Shown here one piece after another: positions 38,416-47,824 of a stretch of 64,000 bases of DNA. The notes below the pieces were generated by a model, which was given only the letters and a program-made list of their open reading frames with translations, made no database searches and was not told where the DNA came from. The stretch covers positions 1-64,000 of the forward strand of contig JAJEIE010000026.1 of assembly GCA_022827625.1 (NCBI GenBank), read 5' to 3'. Position 1 is the first letter of the stretch. Each line of letters starts with the position of its first letter. Origin of the DNA: Candidatus Poribacteria bacterium (GTDB lineage: Bacteria; Poribacteria; WGA-4E; WGA-3G). A program made the translations under genes and the position numbers.

Positions 38416-39339
38416 TTAGACCTCTTGGCGCGTTGTTTTTAATAAGAATAGCGTCACTAACAACAACGGCACAATAATTACAGCAGAGACAATGAGAGAC
38501 ACCTGAGCACCGATGAGACACGGAAAAAAGAAAATCGAGCCTACCATTGAGCCTTTCAACGCGAAATAACCGTTTTTCTCGTTTGGTTGCAGGTAAAGCG
38601 AAATCCGAGTCCCAACAGTCGCGATGATGCCCAACGTTACCCAAACAATATAAGGCTTCTGAATATCGGGTTCCAGCCAGTAGGGCAAGCAGGCGATAGT
38701 AAACGCCAGAACCGTGGCAACAGCAGAGAGAAAAAGTGCTGGACGAATGCCGATCTGGAGCGGTGTTGTTAGGATGCCGAGTTCTTGGTCCCGTGAAATG
38801 TCTTTGAAGGTTGTCGTGATATGTGTCCCCAAGTCGTAAAGTGTTGTAGCAGCGAAGGCGTACCATACCAACCGCGGCACAGTTCCACTCACCGCTAATG
38901 CCCCGAAAACGCTTAGTAGTCCGATGCCCAAAGGCAGTGTAAGACTGCCTAAAATACCTTTCGCTTTGAAAATGGCGTTGTAGAGGTGCGAAATTGCAAC
39001 CAAGCCCATTACCAACAAGCCGGCTTTGATATTCAAATAAAAACCGCCAATGACGCAGAGCCCGTAGATAGTGCTTGCCGGTACAATCGCCTGTTGCGGT
39101 GTCAGTCGCTGTGACGGCAGTGGACGCTCTGGGTTTGTGTGCTTGTCGGTTTCATGGTGAAAGTAATCATTCTTTATCATTCCAGCGAAGTAGCCACAGA
39201 GTGCAATCAAGAGTGTGGCTGCAACGCGCCAGGTCCAGCGTCCTTCGCTCGCAATGAGTGCCCCTGGAAGTGTGGCGACAATCGGAATCGCAAAAAGCGG
39301 ATAGCGAATGAGTTCCAAGTAGGCTTTGAGGCGAGTCAT
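38416..39339 (-). CDS. UbiA-family prenyltransferase
   Basis: An integral membrane aromatic prenyltransferase of 307 residues with about eight to nine hydrophobic segments. The first Asp-rich motif is KNDYFHHETDKH (N57, D58, D65) and the second is KDISRDQELG. UbiA-family enzymes attach polyprenyl chains to aromatic acids for quinones, or make heme O, chlorophyll or lipids; the substrate here is not fixed by the sequence. Start supported by AGGA 11 bases upstream. It follows the beta-helix gene by 15 bases on the same strand. Confidence 0.88.
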   Translation of the reverse strand: MTRLKAYLELIRYPLFAIPIVATLPGALIASEGRWTWRVAATLLIALCGYFAGMIKNDYFHHETDKHTNPERPLPSQRLTPQQAIVPASTIYGLCVIGGFYLNIKAGLLVMGLVAISHLYNAIFKAKGILGSLTLPLGIGLLSVFGALAVSGTVPRLVWYAFAATTLYDLGTHITTTFKDISRDQELGILTTPLQIGIRPALFLSAVATVLAFTIACLPYWLEPDIQKPYIVWVTLGIIATVGTRISLYLQPNEKNGYFALKGSMVGSIFFFPCLIGAQVSLIVSAVIIVPLLLVTLFLLKTTRQEV

Positions 39340-39354
39340 TGTGTCGATTTCCTA

Positions 39355-40473
39355 CTAAAAATTTTCTCGTGGTACACCGGCTTCTGTTACCGGAGCGTTT
39401 CTTGGATCAAATGCCTCGTCTACGCCGTAAAACTGATCGCTCTGTGTTCCGATACCGAGTTCTGTTATGTTGGGTCCGACCTGTTTGTTCCCCTGAATAA
39501 AGTTATCTCGGAGCCTACCACCATCGTAGACTGCCCAACCAACATTCATTGTAATATTGTTGGAGACTATCTCTGGTGAGGCGGTAGAATAACAGACAAT
39601 AGCGTTCTCGTAGTTCGCGCGGAGAATGTTATATTGGATACGGGGTCGGGAGTCGTCTTCGCATATAATTCCGTAATTGTTAGCAGTGAATTCGTTGTAT
39701 TCTACATCTGGTGACGCACTCCCGCGGAATTGTGAACCTGTGCCGTTTCTATTAAATTCGTTGCCCGTAATAGTGGGTCTGGTGTTTTCAGAGAGCACCC
39801 CTATTTTGTTCTCGCTAATGAGGCATCTCTCGATTTGCACGGCATCTGTTAGGCATGTAATACCGGTGGTTGCGTGTTGAATGCGGCAGTATGTTAGACG
39901 GCTGTTCGGACTTTCAGCTGCAATCTGAATGCCTGCCCAATCGCCTGCTTTCGGCGGATCGGCAGCGATAGTTTGTTGCCGCCTTTCTCTGCCACCGAAG
40001 CCCCCACCGCGCATTTGTTCTGTTCCCATTGTAGTAGGTGAGGTTGCTTCTGCCTCTGGCTCTTCTCGGGGTTCTTGCTGTTTTCCCAAAGATCCAAAAA
40101 CGACCATGCGTTCCGGGGAACCTTCGGCGTAGAGTTCGCCGTGTACGATCAACTCACTCGGAGTATCTGTCGGCTCAAAACCCACAATCGTACCCGCACG
40201 GATCGTCAGTGTAACACCTTCGGGAACGACAACGGTATCGGTAATATAGATGCGTCCATCCCAGATCTCGTTTTCTGTCAACTCACCTGACTTTTCTATG
40301 ATTTCTGAGCTGGTGCTACCTACATCGAAATTAAACGTCTCACCTTGGCATCCGCAGGACAATGCGGCTAAAATACAGATAAAGGGAATAAGGGGTTTGC
40401 AGGATACGGCTTGTAAATTCAGATTGTAAATTACAAGTTTCCAGTAGTGTTGTGTGATGATCGTTATTTTCAT
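39355..40473 (-). CDS. secreted or lipid-anchored right-handed beta-helix protein
   Basis: A 372-residue exported protein. Residues about 28-42 are hydrophobic and end ALSCGCQG, a weak lipobox. The N-terminal part has the phrase VVVPEGVTLTIRAGTIVGF, common to parallel beta-helix repeat proteins. From about residue 190 it carries tandem beta-helix rungs (NSRLTYCRIQHATTG, RCLISENKIGVLSENTRPTITGNEF, ASPDVEYNEFTANNYGI, RPRIQYNILRANYENAI, SPEIVSNNITMN). Such proteins often bind or cleave polysaccharide, but no catalytic residues can be assigned. The promoter is close enough that the mRNA could be leaderless. Confidence 0.8.
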   Translation of the reverse strand: MKITIITQHYWKLVIYNLNLQAVSCKPLIPFICILAALSCGCQGETFNFDVGSTSSEIIEKSGELTENEIWDGRIYITDTVVVPEGVTLTIRAGTIVGFEPTDTPSELIVHGELYAEGSPERMVVFGSLGKQQEPREEPEAEATSPTTMGTEQMRGGGFGGRERRQQTIAADPPKAGDWAGIQIAAESPNSRLTYCRIQHATTGITCLTDAVQIERCLISENKIGVLSENTRPTITGNEFNRNGTGSQFRGSASPDVEYNEFTANNYGIICEDDSRPRIQYNILRANYENAIVCYSTASPEIVSNNITMNVGWAVYDGGRLRDNFIQGNKQVGPNITELGIGTQSDQFYGVDEAFDPRNAPVTEAGVPRENF

Positions 40474-40479
40474 GATATA

Positions 40480-40508
40480 TTTTTATCATGCATACCGATT
40501 TCTGTCAA
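40480..40508 (-). promoter_or_regulatory. promoter for the beta-helix gene
   Basis: On the minus strand, TTGACA at 40508-40503 and TAAAAA at 40485-40480 (17-base spacer). The predicted start of transcription falls at or within a few bases of the ATG at 40473. Confidence 0.45.
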
Positions 40509-40522
40509 GGTGGAAAAAAAGT

Positions 40523-40551
40523 TTGACATCACGGGTTAAATTTGCTATAAT
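40523..40551 (+). promoter_or_regulatory. consensus sigma70 promoter for ffh
   Basis: TTGACA at 40523-40528 and TATAAT at 40546-40551, 17-base spacer: both hexamers perfect. It is divergent from the promoter of the beta-helix gene. The leader to ffh is about 140 bases. Confidence 0.88.
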
Positions 40552-40697
40552 TCTATAGTTAAGAAGTGAAGTTCGTGCGCTACTTTGAAATCAAGGATTA
40601 CGCACAGCGGGTAAACGCGCTTTGATGTCGTTCCAAAAAACAGGCTGAGAATTACATACTTGCACACAGGTTCTCCTAACAAAAAAAGGCATCGACA

Positions 40698-42110
40698 ATG
40701 TTTGAGAGTTTAGGAAATAGATTACAAGGCACCCTGAAAAAAATCAGGGGACAAGGAAAGCTCACAGAGAGCAATATCTCCGATACTTTGCGTGAGGTGC
40801 GCCGTGCTTTTTTGGAAGCAGATGTTAACTATAAAGTCACACGTGAATTTATAGAGCAGATTAAGGCGCGGACGCTCGGTCAGGAGGTCCTCGGTAGCCT
40901 TACGCCTGAACTTCAGATTGCCCGAATTATTGGTGAAGAACTGACTGCATTGATGGGCAGCAAGGCGGAGAAGATTAACATTGCGCCGAGTGGCCCTACA
41001 GTTCTGATGCTTGTTGGGCTGCAAGGTGCCGGTAAAACAACGGTCGCAGCGAAATTAGCCCTTAAGTTTCGTAAAGACGGACGTAAACCGTTGCTCGTTG
41101 CCGCGGATGTGTATCGTCCGGCTGCTATCAAGCAGCTGCAGGTCCTCGGTGAACAGACGGAAACCCCCGTATTTTCGATGGGAACAGAGCCTTCGCCGGT
41201 TGAGATCGCAGCGGCTTCGGTCAAGGAGGCTTTGGCACACGGGCATAACTGCGTTATTATTGATACTGCTGGACGTTTACACGTTAATGATGAATTAATG
41301 AGTGAACTTCGACAGATTAAGGAACGTGCGAATCCTTCTGAAGTCCTACTTATCGTTGATGCGATGACAGGGCAGGATGCTGTAAACGTTGCTGAAAACT
41401 TCAATAACGATTTGGACATTGATGGCGTGATCCTGACGAAAATGGATGGTGATGCCCGCGGGGGTGCTGCGCTTTCTATCCGTCATATTACGCACAAACC
41501 GATCAAATTCATTGGGGTGGGTGAAAAAATTGAGGCAGCCTCGTTAGAAGAATTCCACCCTGAACGGATGGCTTCACGCATCCTCGGACAAGGTGATTTC
41601 CAAACTTTGCTTGAGAAAGCCGAGGAAGTCTTCAGTGAAGACCAAGCGAAAGAACTTGAGCGTAAACTTGTAGCCAACAAAGGGTTAGACTTTACCGATT
41701 TTCTGACACAACTCGAGCAGCTTAAGAATATGGGACCCTTGGATCAACTCATGGATCTCATGCCCTTTAAAAACCAGTTGCCCGTTAAGAATCTGACACC
41801 CGATGAGAGCCATTTGCAGACGGCGAAAGCGATCATTCAGTCAATGACGGGTGAGGAACGGAGAAATCCGCGGTTGTTGGACAGAAGTCGGAAACTTCGC
41901 ATTTCCAAAGGGAGTGGAACAACAGTAAATCAGGTGAACATGCTGATTTCACAGTTACAGATGATGAATCGTATGCTGAACCAGCAAGCGGCGATGGCAA
42001 TGCCGCAAATGGGAGCCGGTTTAAATACAAAGATGGGGCGGAAAATGGGAGCACTTCCCGGTCAGAAACGTAAAGCGAGAAAGCCCCGAAAACGGAGACG
42101 CCGTAGATAA
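40698..42110 (+). CDS. ffh: signal recognition particle GTPase Ffh
   Basis: SRP54 protein of 470 residues that binds SRP RNA and signal sequences and targets ribosomes to the membrane. N domain, then the G domain with [38 protein letters not shown] and [13 protein letters not shown], then a Met-rich M domain with the SRP-RNA-binding stretch. The C-terminal tail is very basic ([14 protein letters not shown]). Two genes of the ffh-rpsP-KH-trmD-rplS cluster follow in the usual order. No clear ribosome site before ATG. Confidence 0.97.
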   Translation: MFESLGNRLQGTLKKIRGQGKLTESNISDTLREVRRAFLEADVNYKVTREFIEQIKARTLGQEVLGSLTPELQIARIIGEELTALMGSKAEKINIAPSGPTVLMLVGLQGAGKTTVAAKLALKFRKDGRKPLLVAADVYRPAAIKQLQVLGEQTETPVFSMGTEPSPVEIAAASVKEALAHGHNCVIIDTAGRLHVNDELMSELRQIKERANPSEVLLIVDAMTGQDAVNVAENFNNDLDIDGVILTKMDGDARGGAALSIRHITHKPIKFIGVGEKIEAASLEEFHPERMASRILGQGDFQTLLEKAEEVFSEDQAKELERKLVANKGLDFTDFLTQLEQLKNMGPLDQLMDLMPFKNQLPVKNLTPDESHLQTAKAIIQSMTGEERRNPRLLDRSRKLRISKGSGTTVNQVNMLISQLQMMNRMLNQQAAMAMPQMGAGLNTKMGRKMGALPGQKRKARKPRKRRRRR

Positions 42111-42178
42111 CGATAGATACGCCCTTAAATCTCTGTCTTTCTATGGACACGGCGCGAATGCCATCAGGAGGTATTTTT

Positions 42179-42598
42179 TTGGCAGTTAGAATTAGATTAC
42201 AACGACACGGTAGAAAGAAACGTCCTTTTTATCGACTCGTCGCAGCTGATGCGCGTGCACAAAGGGATGGCGCATTTTTGGAACGTCTTGGCTATTACAA
42301 TCCACTAACGGATCCGGCAGATATTTTCATTGATGAAGAGAAGGCTTTAAAGTGGTTAAGGCGCGGCGCACAACCCACTGACACAGCGAAACGTTTACTT
42401 TCTAAACGTGGGATTTTGATGAAATTTGAATATGAAAAATTAGGGAGACCGATGCCGGGGACTGATGTTGACGAAGCGGCTACTGAGACGGAAGACGTAC
42501 AACCCGATGCCGCACAATCCGCTGAAGATGAAACTGGCAGTCTGCTCACTGAAGCAGCACCCGATGAGGCGACCCCTGAATCCGACGAAGAAGCGTAA
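42179..42598 (+). CDS. rpsP: 30S ribosomal protein S16
   Basis: The start is TTG at 42179, with a perfect AGGAGG at 42166-42171 seven bases upstream; the product then begins [25 protein letters not shown] as in all S16 proteins. An upstream ATG at 42143 adds 12 untypical residues. The S16 core ends near residue 95; the remaining roughly 45 residues are an acidic tail rich in Asp, Glu and Ala ([12 protein letters not shown] onward) not needed for the ribosomal fold. Confidence 0.95.
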   Translation: MAVRIRLQRHGRKKRPFYRLVAADARAQRDGAFLERLGYYNPLTDPADIFIDEEKALKWLRRGAQPTDTAKRLLSKRGILMKFEYEKLGRPMPGTDVDEAATETEDVQPDAAQSAEDETGSLLTEAAPDEATPESDEEA

Positions 42599-42664
42599 TA
42601 CCTCTTTCAAAAAATTCCGAAGAGACAGGCAACACATACATCTACTGAAATGCGAAAGTGAACT

Positions 42665-42919
42665 ATGTTCAAAGATTTGATTGAATACATCGTAAAATCT
42701 CTCGTTGATTACCCCGATCAGGTGGTGGTCCAGGAAGTAATTGGCGAAACGGTAGTTATTGTAGAGTTGACTGTCATGGAGGAAGATTTAGGGAAGATCA
42801 TTGGTAGATATGGACGTACCCTTAAAGCGATAAGAAGTGTTCTCTATACGGCAGGATTGCAAGCGAATAAAAAGGTTATTCTTGAGTTGATTGAACACCC
42901 AAGGTTAGAGGGGCAATAG
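42665..42919 (+). CDS. KH-domain RNA-binding protein (KhpA/YlqC family)
   Basis: An 84-residue single KH domain protein with the GxxG loop as IIGRYGRTLKAIR. The family sits between rpsP and rimM/trmD in many bacteria and binds RNA to influence division and wall synthesis. Here trmD follows with no rimM between. A 73-base gap with a partly AT-rich spacer precedes trmD. Confidence 0.92.
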   Translation: MFKDLIEYIVKSLVDYPDQVVVQEVIGETVVIVELTVMEEDLGKIIGRYGRTLKAIRSVLYTAGLQANKKVILELIEHPRLEGQ

Positions 42920-42992
42920 AAATTTCGTTTACGACGCGAGGTAGACGCATCAGTAAAGCATGTAGGGTGTCGCTTGCAAGCCTATATCAAAA

Positions 42993-43721
42993 ATGAAGAT
43001 TGATGTTCTCGCCTTGTTTCCAGAGATACTCGCGCCAGCGTTAAAAACGGGTATCCTCAGACGCGTTCAGGACGCCGATAAACTCACCGTCAACCTCCAT
43101 AATCTTCGCGATTGGGCGACCGACAAGCACAAGTCGGTTGATGACTATCCTTATGGCGGGGGCGCGGGCATGATTCTTAAGCCGGAGCCTATCTTCGCTG
43201 CGATTACGGCGTTGAACACGCAGGAAACGGCACATGTCGTATATCTGACACCACAAGGTGTACCGTTGACGCAGGCACTCGCAGAATCGCTTTCTTTGGA
43301 ATCGCATCTTATTCTTTTGTGCGGACGGTACAAAGGCGTAGATGAGCGGGTGCGACATCAGCTGGTTACAACGGAACTCTCGATCGGGGACTATGTTCTC
43401 AGTGGCGGGGAAATTGCTGCACTGGTTTTGATTGATGCCGTTGGTCGTGTACTGCCCGGCGCGCTTGGTGATTACGAGTCCGCACATGTTGATTCATTCA
43501 GCCATGACTTGCTTGACCATCCGCACTACACGCGACCCGCTGAGTTCGGAGGAATGCGTGTTCCCGAAGTCCTCTTGAGTGGGGACCATAAAAATATTGA
43601 AAAATGGCGGTATATAGAAGCACTCAAACGCACCGCGAAGCACCGTCCAGATCTGCTCCAGAAGTTGGAATTGAGTGAAGAGGACATCGCTATTCTCAGA
43701 ATGGAAGGGTTGGTAGAATAA
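42993..43721 (+). CDS. trmD: tRNA (guanine-N1-)-methyltransferase
   Basis: SPOUT-class enzyme that methylates G37 in tRNAs reading CNN codons and prevents frameshifting. 242 residues. The N-terminal [13 protein letters not shown], the [17 protein letters not shown] stretch, [15 protein letters not shown] and the trefoil-knot core [20 protein letters not shown] are all present. No ribosome site is evident, so it may depend on upstream translation. Confidence 0.97.
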   Translation: MKIDVLALFPEILAPALKTGILRRVQDADKLTVNLHNLRDWATDKHKSVDDYPYGGGAGMILKPEPIFAAITALNTQETAHVVYLTPQGVPLTQALAESLSLESHLILLCGRYKGVDERVRHQLVTTELSIGDYVLSGGEIAALVLIDAVGRVLPGALGDYESAHVDSFSHDLLDHPHYTRPAEFGGMRVPEVLLSGDHKNIEKWRYIEALKRTAKHRPDLLQKLELSEEDIAILRMEGLVE

Positions 43722-43811
43722 ATAGAAGTAGGGGTTCTTTATTTTTTTATCCCATTTGCCAGCCTATCTTAAGACGTGACGAAACGTCCGCTACACACGG
43801 AGGAATTATAG

Positions 43812-44156
43812 ATGAATTTGATTGAATCGGTTGAAAGCCAATATATGAAGAGTGAGATTCCTGAGTTTGGTCCCGGGGATGTTGTCAAGGTAAACACCCG
43901 TATCCGCGAGGGGCAAAAGGAACGCATTCAGACGTACGAAGGTACTGTTATTCGTCGGGCACACGGTGGATTACGCGCAACGTTTACAGTGCGCCGCGTT
44001 GCTTTCGGTGCCGGAAGTGAAAGAACATTCCCGCTTCACTCACCGAATATTGAGAGTATTCAGGTCGTTCGCTACGGAGCCGTCCGCCGCGCGAAGTTGT
44101 ATTACTTGCGCGATCGCACGGGTAGAGCCGCGCGCGTCAGGGAACGCAGACAATAG
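43812..44156 (+). CDS. rplS: 50S ribosomal protein L19
   Basis: A 114-residue ribosomal protein at the 30S-50S interface. [29 protein letters not shown] and the C-terminal [21 protein letters not shown] are diagnostic. GGAGG lies 8-9 bases before ATG. It follows trmD, as in most bacteria. Confidence 0.97.
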   Translation: MNLIESVESQYMKSEIPEFGPGDVVKVNTRIREGQKERIQTYEGTVIRRAHGGLRATFTVRRVAFGAGSERTFPLHSPNIESIQVVRYGAVRRAKLYYLRDRTGRAARVRERRQ

Positions 44157-44174
44157 CCTGATAGAAGTCAATAA

Positions 44175-44197
44175 CCCTCGAATAAATTCGGGGGTTT
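44175..44197 (+). terminator. weak hairpin after rplS
   Basis: ccctcgaa (44175-44182), loop taaa, ttcggggg (44187-44194) with one G-U pair, followed by only three T before a C-run. It could reduce read-through into rnhB. Confidence 0.4.
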
Positions 44198-44214
44198 CCC
44201 CCCAAAAAACTTTG

Positions 44215-44808
44215 ATGAACGTTTTTGAACTCGCTTGTCAGCAAAGCGGGTATAAACAGATTGCAGGCGTTGACGAGGCAGGCCGAGGCGCATTGGCGGG
44301 TCCCGTCATTGCCGCTGCTGTTATCCTACCAATTGATTGCTCACTTGACGGTCTAAATGATTCAAAACAGTTGTCTCCAAAGCAACGGGATCAACTCTCT
44401 GACGAAATCCACCGTGTCGCTGTAGCAGTCGGGGTTGGTGCTATAGATAATCAGGTTATTGACCGTTTAAATATCCTTAATGCCACCCTATTGGCGATGA
44501 AGGCAGCCGTTGAAAATCTCACACTACAGCCCGATTATCTACTCGTTGACGGTCTATATCTCCCGCAAATAGATATCCCCGGTAAGGCGATTCCAAAGGG
44601 CGATAGCCGAAGTTATTCTATCGCTGCAGCCTCCATTATCGCCAAAACCACGCGCGATAAACTCATGATTGCGTTGGATCGCACCTACCCGAACTACGGG
44701 TTCCTAAAACACAAAGGATACCCAACTGCACAACACCGACAAGCCATCGCAGCGTTTGGTGCGTCTGATATTCATCGACACACCTTTAAACTCCTTCCGA
44801 ATGACTAA
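44215..44808 (+). CDS. rnhB: ribonuclease HII
   Basis: Removes ribonucleotides and RNA primers from RNA-DNA hybrids. I start at ATG 44215, giving 197 residues beginning MNVFELACQ, because the frame upstream overlaps rplS and is untypical. The RNase HII signature GVDEAGRGALAGPVIAAAVIL with the first two catalytic acids is clear, followed by DGLNDSKQLSPKQR, LVDG and PKGDSRSYSIAAASIIAKTTRD. The gene order rplS-rnhB (then yraN) is common. Confidence 0.95.
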   Translation: MNVFELACQQSGYKQIAGVDEAGRGALAGPVIAAAVILPIDCSLDGLNDSKQLSPKQRDQLSDEIHRVAVAVGVGAIDNQVIDRLNILNATLLAMKAAVENLTLQPDYLLVDGLYLPQIDIPGKAIPKGDSRSYSIAAASIIAKTTRDKLMIALDRTYPNYGFLKHKGYPTAQHRQAIAAFGASDIHRHTFKLLPND

Positions 44809-45011
44809 GCCGGGTTAGAAAAATAAATAGACATTTCAATCAACTGCAAGCGCGAGGTTTCTCCTACTCTAATGGATGGGATTTCGTGATGTTCTCTGCT
44901 ATGTTGTCTTATCAGATACCAAACTTTCCTAAAAAATTAACACATACTGGCATTTTTCATTGACACCCGAGAAAAGATATGATTTACTAAATACTAAAAA
45001 AGGGTATCATC

Positions 45012-45338
45012 ATGAAAACTGTTTTACTTTTCTCAGTCCTATTCTGTGCAATCGCTCTACCAGCACTCGCCGATCTAACTTCCCAAGATCTCGACAAGAT
45101 CCGCTTGATTGTCAATGAGGCAAATACACCTATAAAAACGGATGTGGCATGGCTGCGTGGTAAGATGGATAATCTTGATAAACAGATATCCTGGCTAATG
45201 GTTTTAATTGTAGTAGCTGTGGGTATTCCACAAGTTATCGTCGCATGGCGTAATAGAAAGGATCGCGAAACTGAGAGAAAAATAGAAGAACTCACTCGCG
45301 AAATAGAGACCTTGAAGCAGCATATTGTAAATCCCTGA
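45012..45338 (+). CDS. small exported or anchored protein with a membrane segment and coiled coil
   Basis: A 108-residue protein of unknown function. Residues 1-20 are a signal peptide (LPALA before DLTSQD). A second hydrophobic segment lies at about 60-77 (WLMVLIVVAVGIPQVIV), followed by a charged helix (RKDRETERKIEELTREIETLKQHI) with coiled-coil spacing. TTGACA at 44960-44965 suggests a promoter but the -10 is poorly placed. Confidence 0.7.
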   Translation: MKTVLLFSVLFCAIALPALADLTSQDLDKIRLIVNEANTPIKTDVAWLRGKMDNLDKQISWLMVLIVVAVGIPQVIVAWRNRKDRETERKIEELTREIETLKQHIVNP

Positions 45339-45494
45339 CGATAACTGCATGCTCTTGTAGGAACAAACATGATTGCTGCATGTCTTCGTGTAGGGTATTT
45401 GTCCTATTTATTGAGATGTTTTGGTGAAAGTGCTGTTACTATATCAAATTATATCTCGGAAGACACGTACGCGCACTGCTAACAGAGGACGGAC

Positions 45495-45869
45495 ATGGCT
45501 CGTTCACGGTTGAGTATTGGAAAAATTGGTGAATCGTTGGCAGTTGCGCATCTCGAAGCACGTGGGTGTAAAATCCTTGCGCAGAACTACCGGGCAGGAC
45601 GCGGGGAAATCGATCTCATCGTCAAGGACGAGCAATTTATCGTCTTTGTGGAGGTTAAAACGCGGAGGAGTCTCAAATTTGGGGTACCACAAGCCGCCGT
45701 AACTAAGCAGAAACAGAGACAAATCTCCAAAATCGCCTTGACATATCTGCAATCAAAAAACCTTTGGGATACCCCTTGTCGTTTTGATGTTATCGGCATC
45801 CACCTATCATATCAATCTGAGCTGTTGCACCTTGAACACATCGAAAGCGCGTTTGAGTTTCAGCGATAA
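45495..45869 (+). CDS. YraN family (UPF0102) nuclease-fold protein
   Basis: A 124-residue protein of the UPF0102 family with a restriction-endonuclease-like fold. The core is complete: IGKIGESLAVAHLEARGCKILAQNYR, then GEIDLIVKDEQFIVFVEVKTRR, giving the E-x-D...E-V-K acidic residues, and RFDVIGIH near the end. The family is commonly next to rnhB, as here; its biological role is not settled. Confidence 0.93.
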   Translation: MARSRLSIGKIGESLAVAHLEARGCKILAQNYRAGRGEIDLIVKDEQFIVFVEVKTRRSLKFGVPQAAVTKQKQRQISKIALTYLQSKNLWDTPCRFDVIGIHLSYQSELLHLEHIESAFEFQR

Positions 45870-45911
45870 AGCAAGACACAGCAGCCGCGCTCTATTATCC
45901 CGCTATTGTTT

Positions 45912-46535
45912 TTATTTTCGCGAAGGTTCTGACTCATACGCTGGGTAGATTTCTATGTCGGCGCGGCTAATCATCGTACCGACATAAAAGGTGAGCCAAT
46001 CTCCGCACAACTCAATCGACATAAATTCATCGTCACCCGCGATATATTCGTGGATCTCAACCTCAAATTTCCCTTCCCCTTCAGCGTCAGTAACCGTGAG
46101 GGTTGCTGGCACAACGTCCTGACGACTGTATTCAACGGCAATATCCTCATGTTCATTATCCGGGTCTGGAAAATAGAGAGTCATCTCGTCCGGCAAGGGA
46201 TCGCCGATTTCACATTCGTCATCGACGATCCACCGGGAGATCTCGTAATCTTCCTTTGTTCCAGCCACATGGTCAACACCGACCACGACCTCTTCCTCGG
46301 CATCCCGGATATGGTACATATAGCGACGCAGTGCCTCGCCTTCATACTTTTTTCGGGTAACAAGTTTAAAAGCGTGCGAAGTATCTCCGGTCTCCTCATA
46401 AGTAGTGATGTCGGAGAGTTCAATCATGCTGTCAATCGGAATGTCGACGAGTTCATGCCGTTCCGGTTTTCTTGCGTCAGCGTCTTTCTGCTTGCCGAAC
46501 AGCGATCTTCCATTTTTTCTACCAAATAGTGCCAT
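45912..46535 (-). CDS. conserved-looking acidic protein, function unknown
   Basis: I do not recognise this 207-residue protein. It starts at ATG 46535 with AGGTGG upstream; a TTG immediately before (46538) is an alternative. The N-terminal 30 residues are basic (LFGRKNGRSLFGKQKD), the rest is acidic and predicted mostly beta (DITTYEETGDTSHAFKLVTRKKYEG, CGDWLTFYVGTMIS). It follows the Arg/Ser-rich protein by 8 bases on the same strand, so the two are probably co-expressed and may act together. No signal peptide. Confidence 0.7.
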   Translation of the reverse strand: MALFGRKNGRSLFGKQKDADARKPERHELVDIPIDSMIELSDITTYEETGDTSHAFKLVTRKKYEGEALRRYMYHIRDAEEEVVVGVDHVAGTKEDYEISRWIVDDECEIGDPLPDEMTLYFPDPDNEHEDIAVEYSRQDVVPATLTVTDAEGEGKFEVEIHEYIAGDDEFMSIELCGDWLTFYVGTMISRADIEIYPAYESEPSRK

Positions 46536-46543
46536 CAAACCAC

Positions 46544-47689
46544 CTAAAAATAGCCTTTGTTATACATCACTAACATAACCACACCGACAACAAGGATACT
46601 TCCGAAGATGAGGAGAAACCACGTTCCCCCTGAAGTCTTCTTTTCAATGACAACATTACGCGTCTCTGGCGGTGCGCGTGTTGAGGTGTTCGTAGAGGAT
46701 AATGCCGTCACTGTCGGTGTGTCTTCAGCAGCTGCAAGGAGTTCCGTTTTTAGTGCCTCTTCATCTGGAAGTTCATCAACCGTGAAAACTTCTGCGTCTT
46801 CCCCATAAAATTTATCTGGGTTTTCTTCTACATAACTGGCAATATAGTTTTCGTCGGCATTCGTACCAGGGTCTACGTAGTTCGGGTTAGGTTCAATCCC
46901 TTGATTCTCGTAGTATTCCTTATAGTATTCGTATTCCCGCTGCTTTTCGGCACTCCAATGTGATCGGTCATAATCTCGGTGGTGATAGTGCCACATGTAA
47001 CTATGGCGAATGGCGTGGTTGTAATAGTCATGGAAATAGATATTGAATAGGAGGTTGTTAAACGCCATGGATGCAGCCAGACTGTAGGTTGAATACCCCA
47101 TCATGGGATAATAACCACCGAAGTTATTGACAGTGATAACTTGCCGCTGCTGCCGGCGAGCGCGTGCCGTTTCTCGATTCGCTCTCCGATTTTGACGTTT
47201 CAAACTACGGTTTTCTGCCTTGAGTTGCCGTACTTGTTTCCGATTTTGTGCGGTCACTTGCCGTTGTTGACTGCGTGTTGCGCTCCGCGTCGCTGTCGTA
47301 CTGCGAGTTGACGTACTGTTCGGTGTAACCCTGGCACGGTTGGTGGCAGTTTGCCGCTGACGTGCAACAGTGCTTGCCCGCGTACTCGTGCTTCTTGATG
47401 TGCTGCTTCTGCTGTAACTGCTCCCCGTGCTGCGTGTTGTCCGAGATGTTGATGTCCGTGGACTCGTGTAGCTTCTACTTGTGGAAGAACGTGTAGAAGA
47501 ACGATTGTAAGATCTGGTAGAGGAGCGACTCGGCGTATAACTCCGTCGGCTGGTGCTGCGGCTAAAACTCCGACTGCGACTGAAGCTCCGTCCACCCCCA
47601 CGACGGCTCTCTACGATATCTGGCACAAAACTGAACAGAAAGACAACCAGCACAGCGAGGACTGAGAGTTTCTTAAATTTATGTTGCAC
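46544..47689 (-). CDS. Arg/Ser/Thr-rich membrane-anchored protein
   Basis: A 381-residue protein of unknown function, starting at GTG with GGAGG upstream. Residues 1-26 are a signal or anchor segment. Residues about 30-140 are almost wholly Ser, Arg and Thr with repeats such as SRSTS and STRS, interrupted by Tyr; 150-190 is a basic coiled stretch. A Tyr/His-rich part follows (YNHAIRHSYMWHYHHRDYD), then an acidic part, and residues about 358-376 are a membrane segment near the C-terminus (WFLLIFGSILVVGVVMLVMY). The Ser/Arg domain is intrinsically disordered and highly positive, so it may bind envelope polymers or nucleic acid. Confidence 0.75.
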   Translation of the reverse strand: MQHKFKKLSVLAVLVVFLFSFVPDIVESRRGGGRSFSRSRSFSRSTSRRSYTPSRSSTRSYNRSSTRSSTSRSYTSPRTSTSRTTRSTGSSYSRSSTSRSTSTRASTVARQRQTATNRARVTPNSTSTRSTTATRSATRSQQRQVTAQNRKQVRQLKAENRSLKRQNRRANRETARARRQQRQVITVNNFGGYYPMMGYSTYSLAASMAFNNLLFNIYFHDYYNHAIRHSYMWHYHHRDYDRSHWSAEKQREYEYYKEYYENQGIEPNPNYVDPGTNADENYIASYVEENPDKFYGEDAEVFTVDELPDEEALKTELLAAAEDTPTVTALSSTNTSTRAPPETRNVVIEKKTSGGTWFLLIFGSILVVGVVMLVMYNKGYF

Positions 47690-47726
47690 CCTAATTTTCC
47701 TCCTTGGATTTTTTTGTCGAAAAAAT

Positions 47727-47755
47727 TTGACAAAAGACGCTGAATTTGTTAAAAT
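47727..47755 (+). promoter_or_regulatory. promoter for tRNA-Arg
   Basis: TTGACA at 47727-47732 and TAAAAT at 47750-47755 with a 17-base spacer, about 70 bases before the tRNA. Confidence 0.75.
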
Positions 47756-47824
47756 ACTTCTAAAGATATATGTGGGTCCAAATTGATTTCATTTACGAAA
47801 CCTTTACCCTTTATTTAAGATTGT

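Noticed and set aside
40552-40697. An SRP RNA gene in the leader upstream of ffh.
   Set aside because: The conserved tetraloop and GGAAGCAGCC-type core are absent.
42143-42178. Upstream ATG start for rpsP.
   Set aside because: No ribosome site, and S16 proteins begin (M)AVRIRL, which matches the TTG at 42179 behind AGGAGG.
43966-44214. N-terminal extension of rnhB overlapping rplS.
   Set aside because: It is the out-of-frame shadow of rplS; the RNase HII fold begins at 44215.
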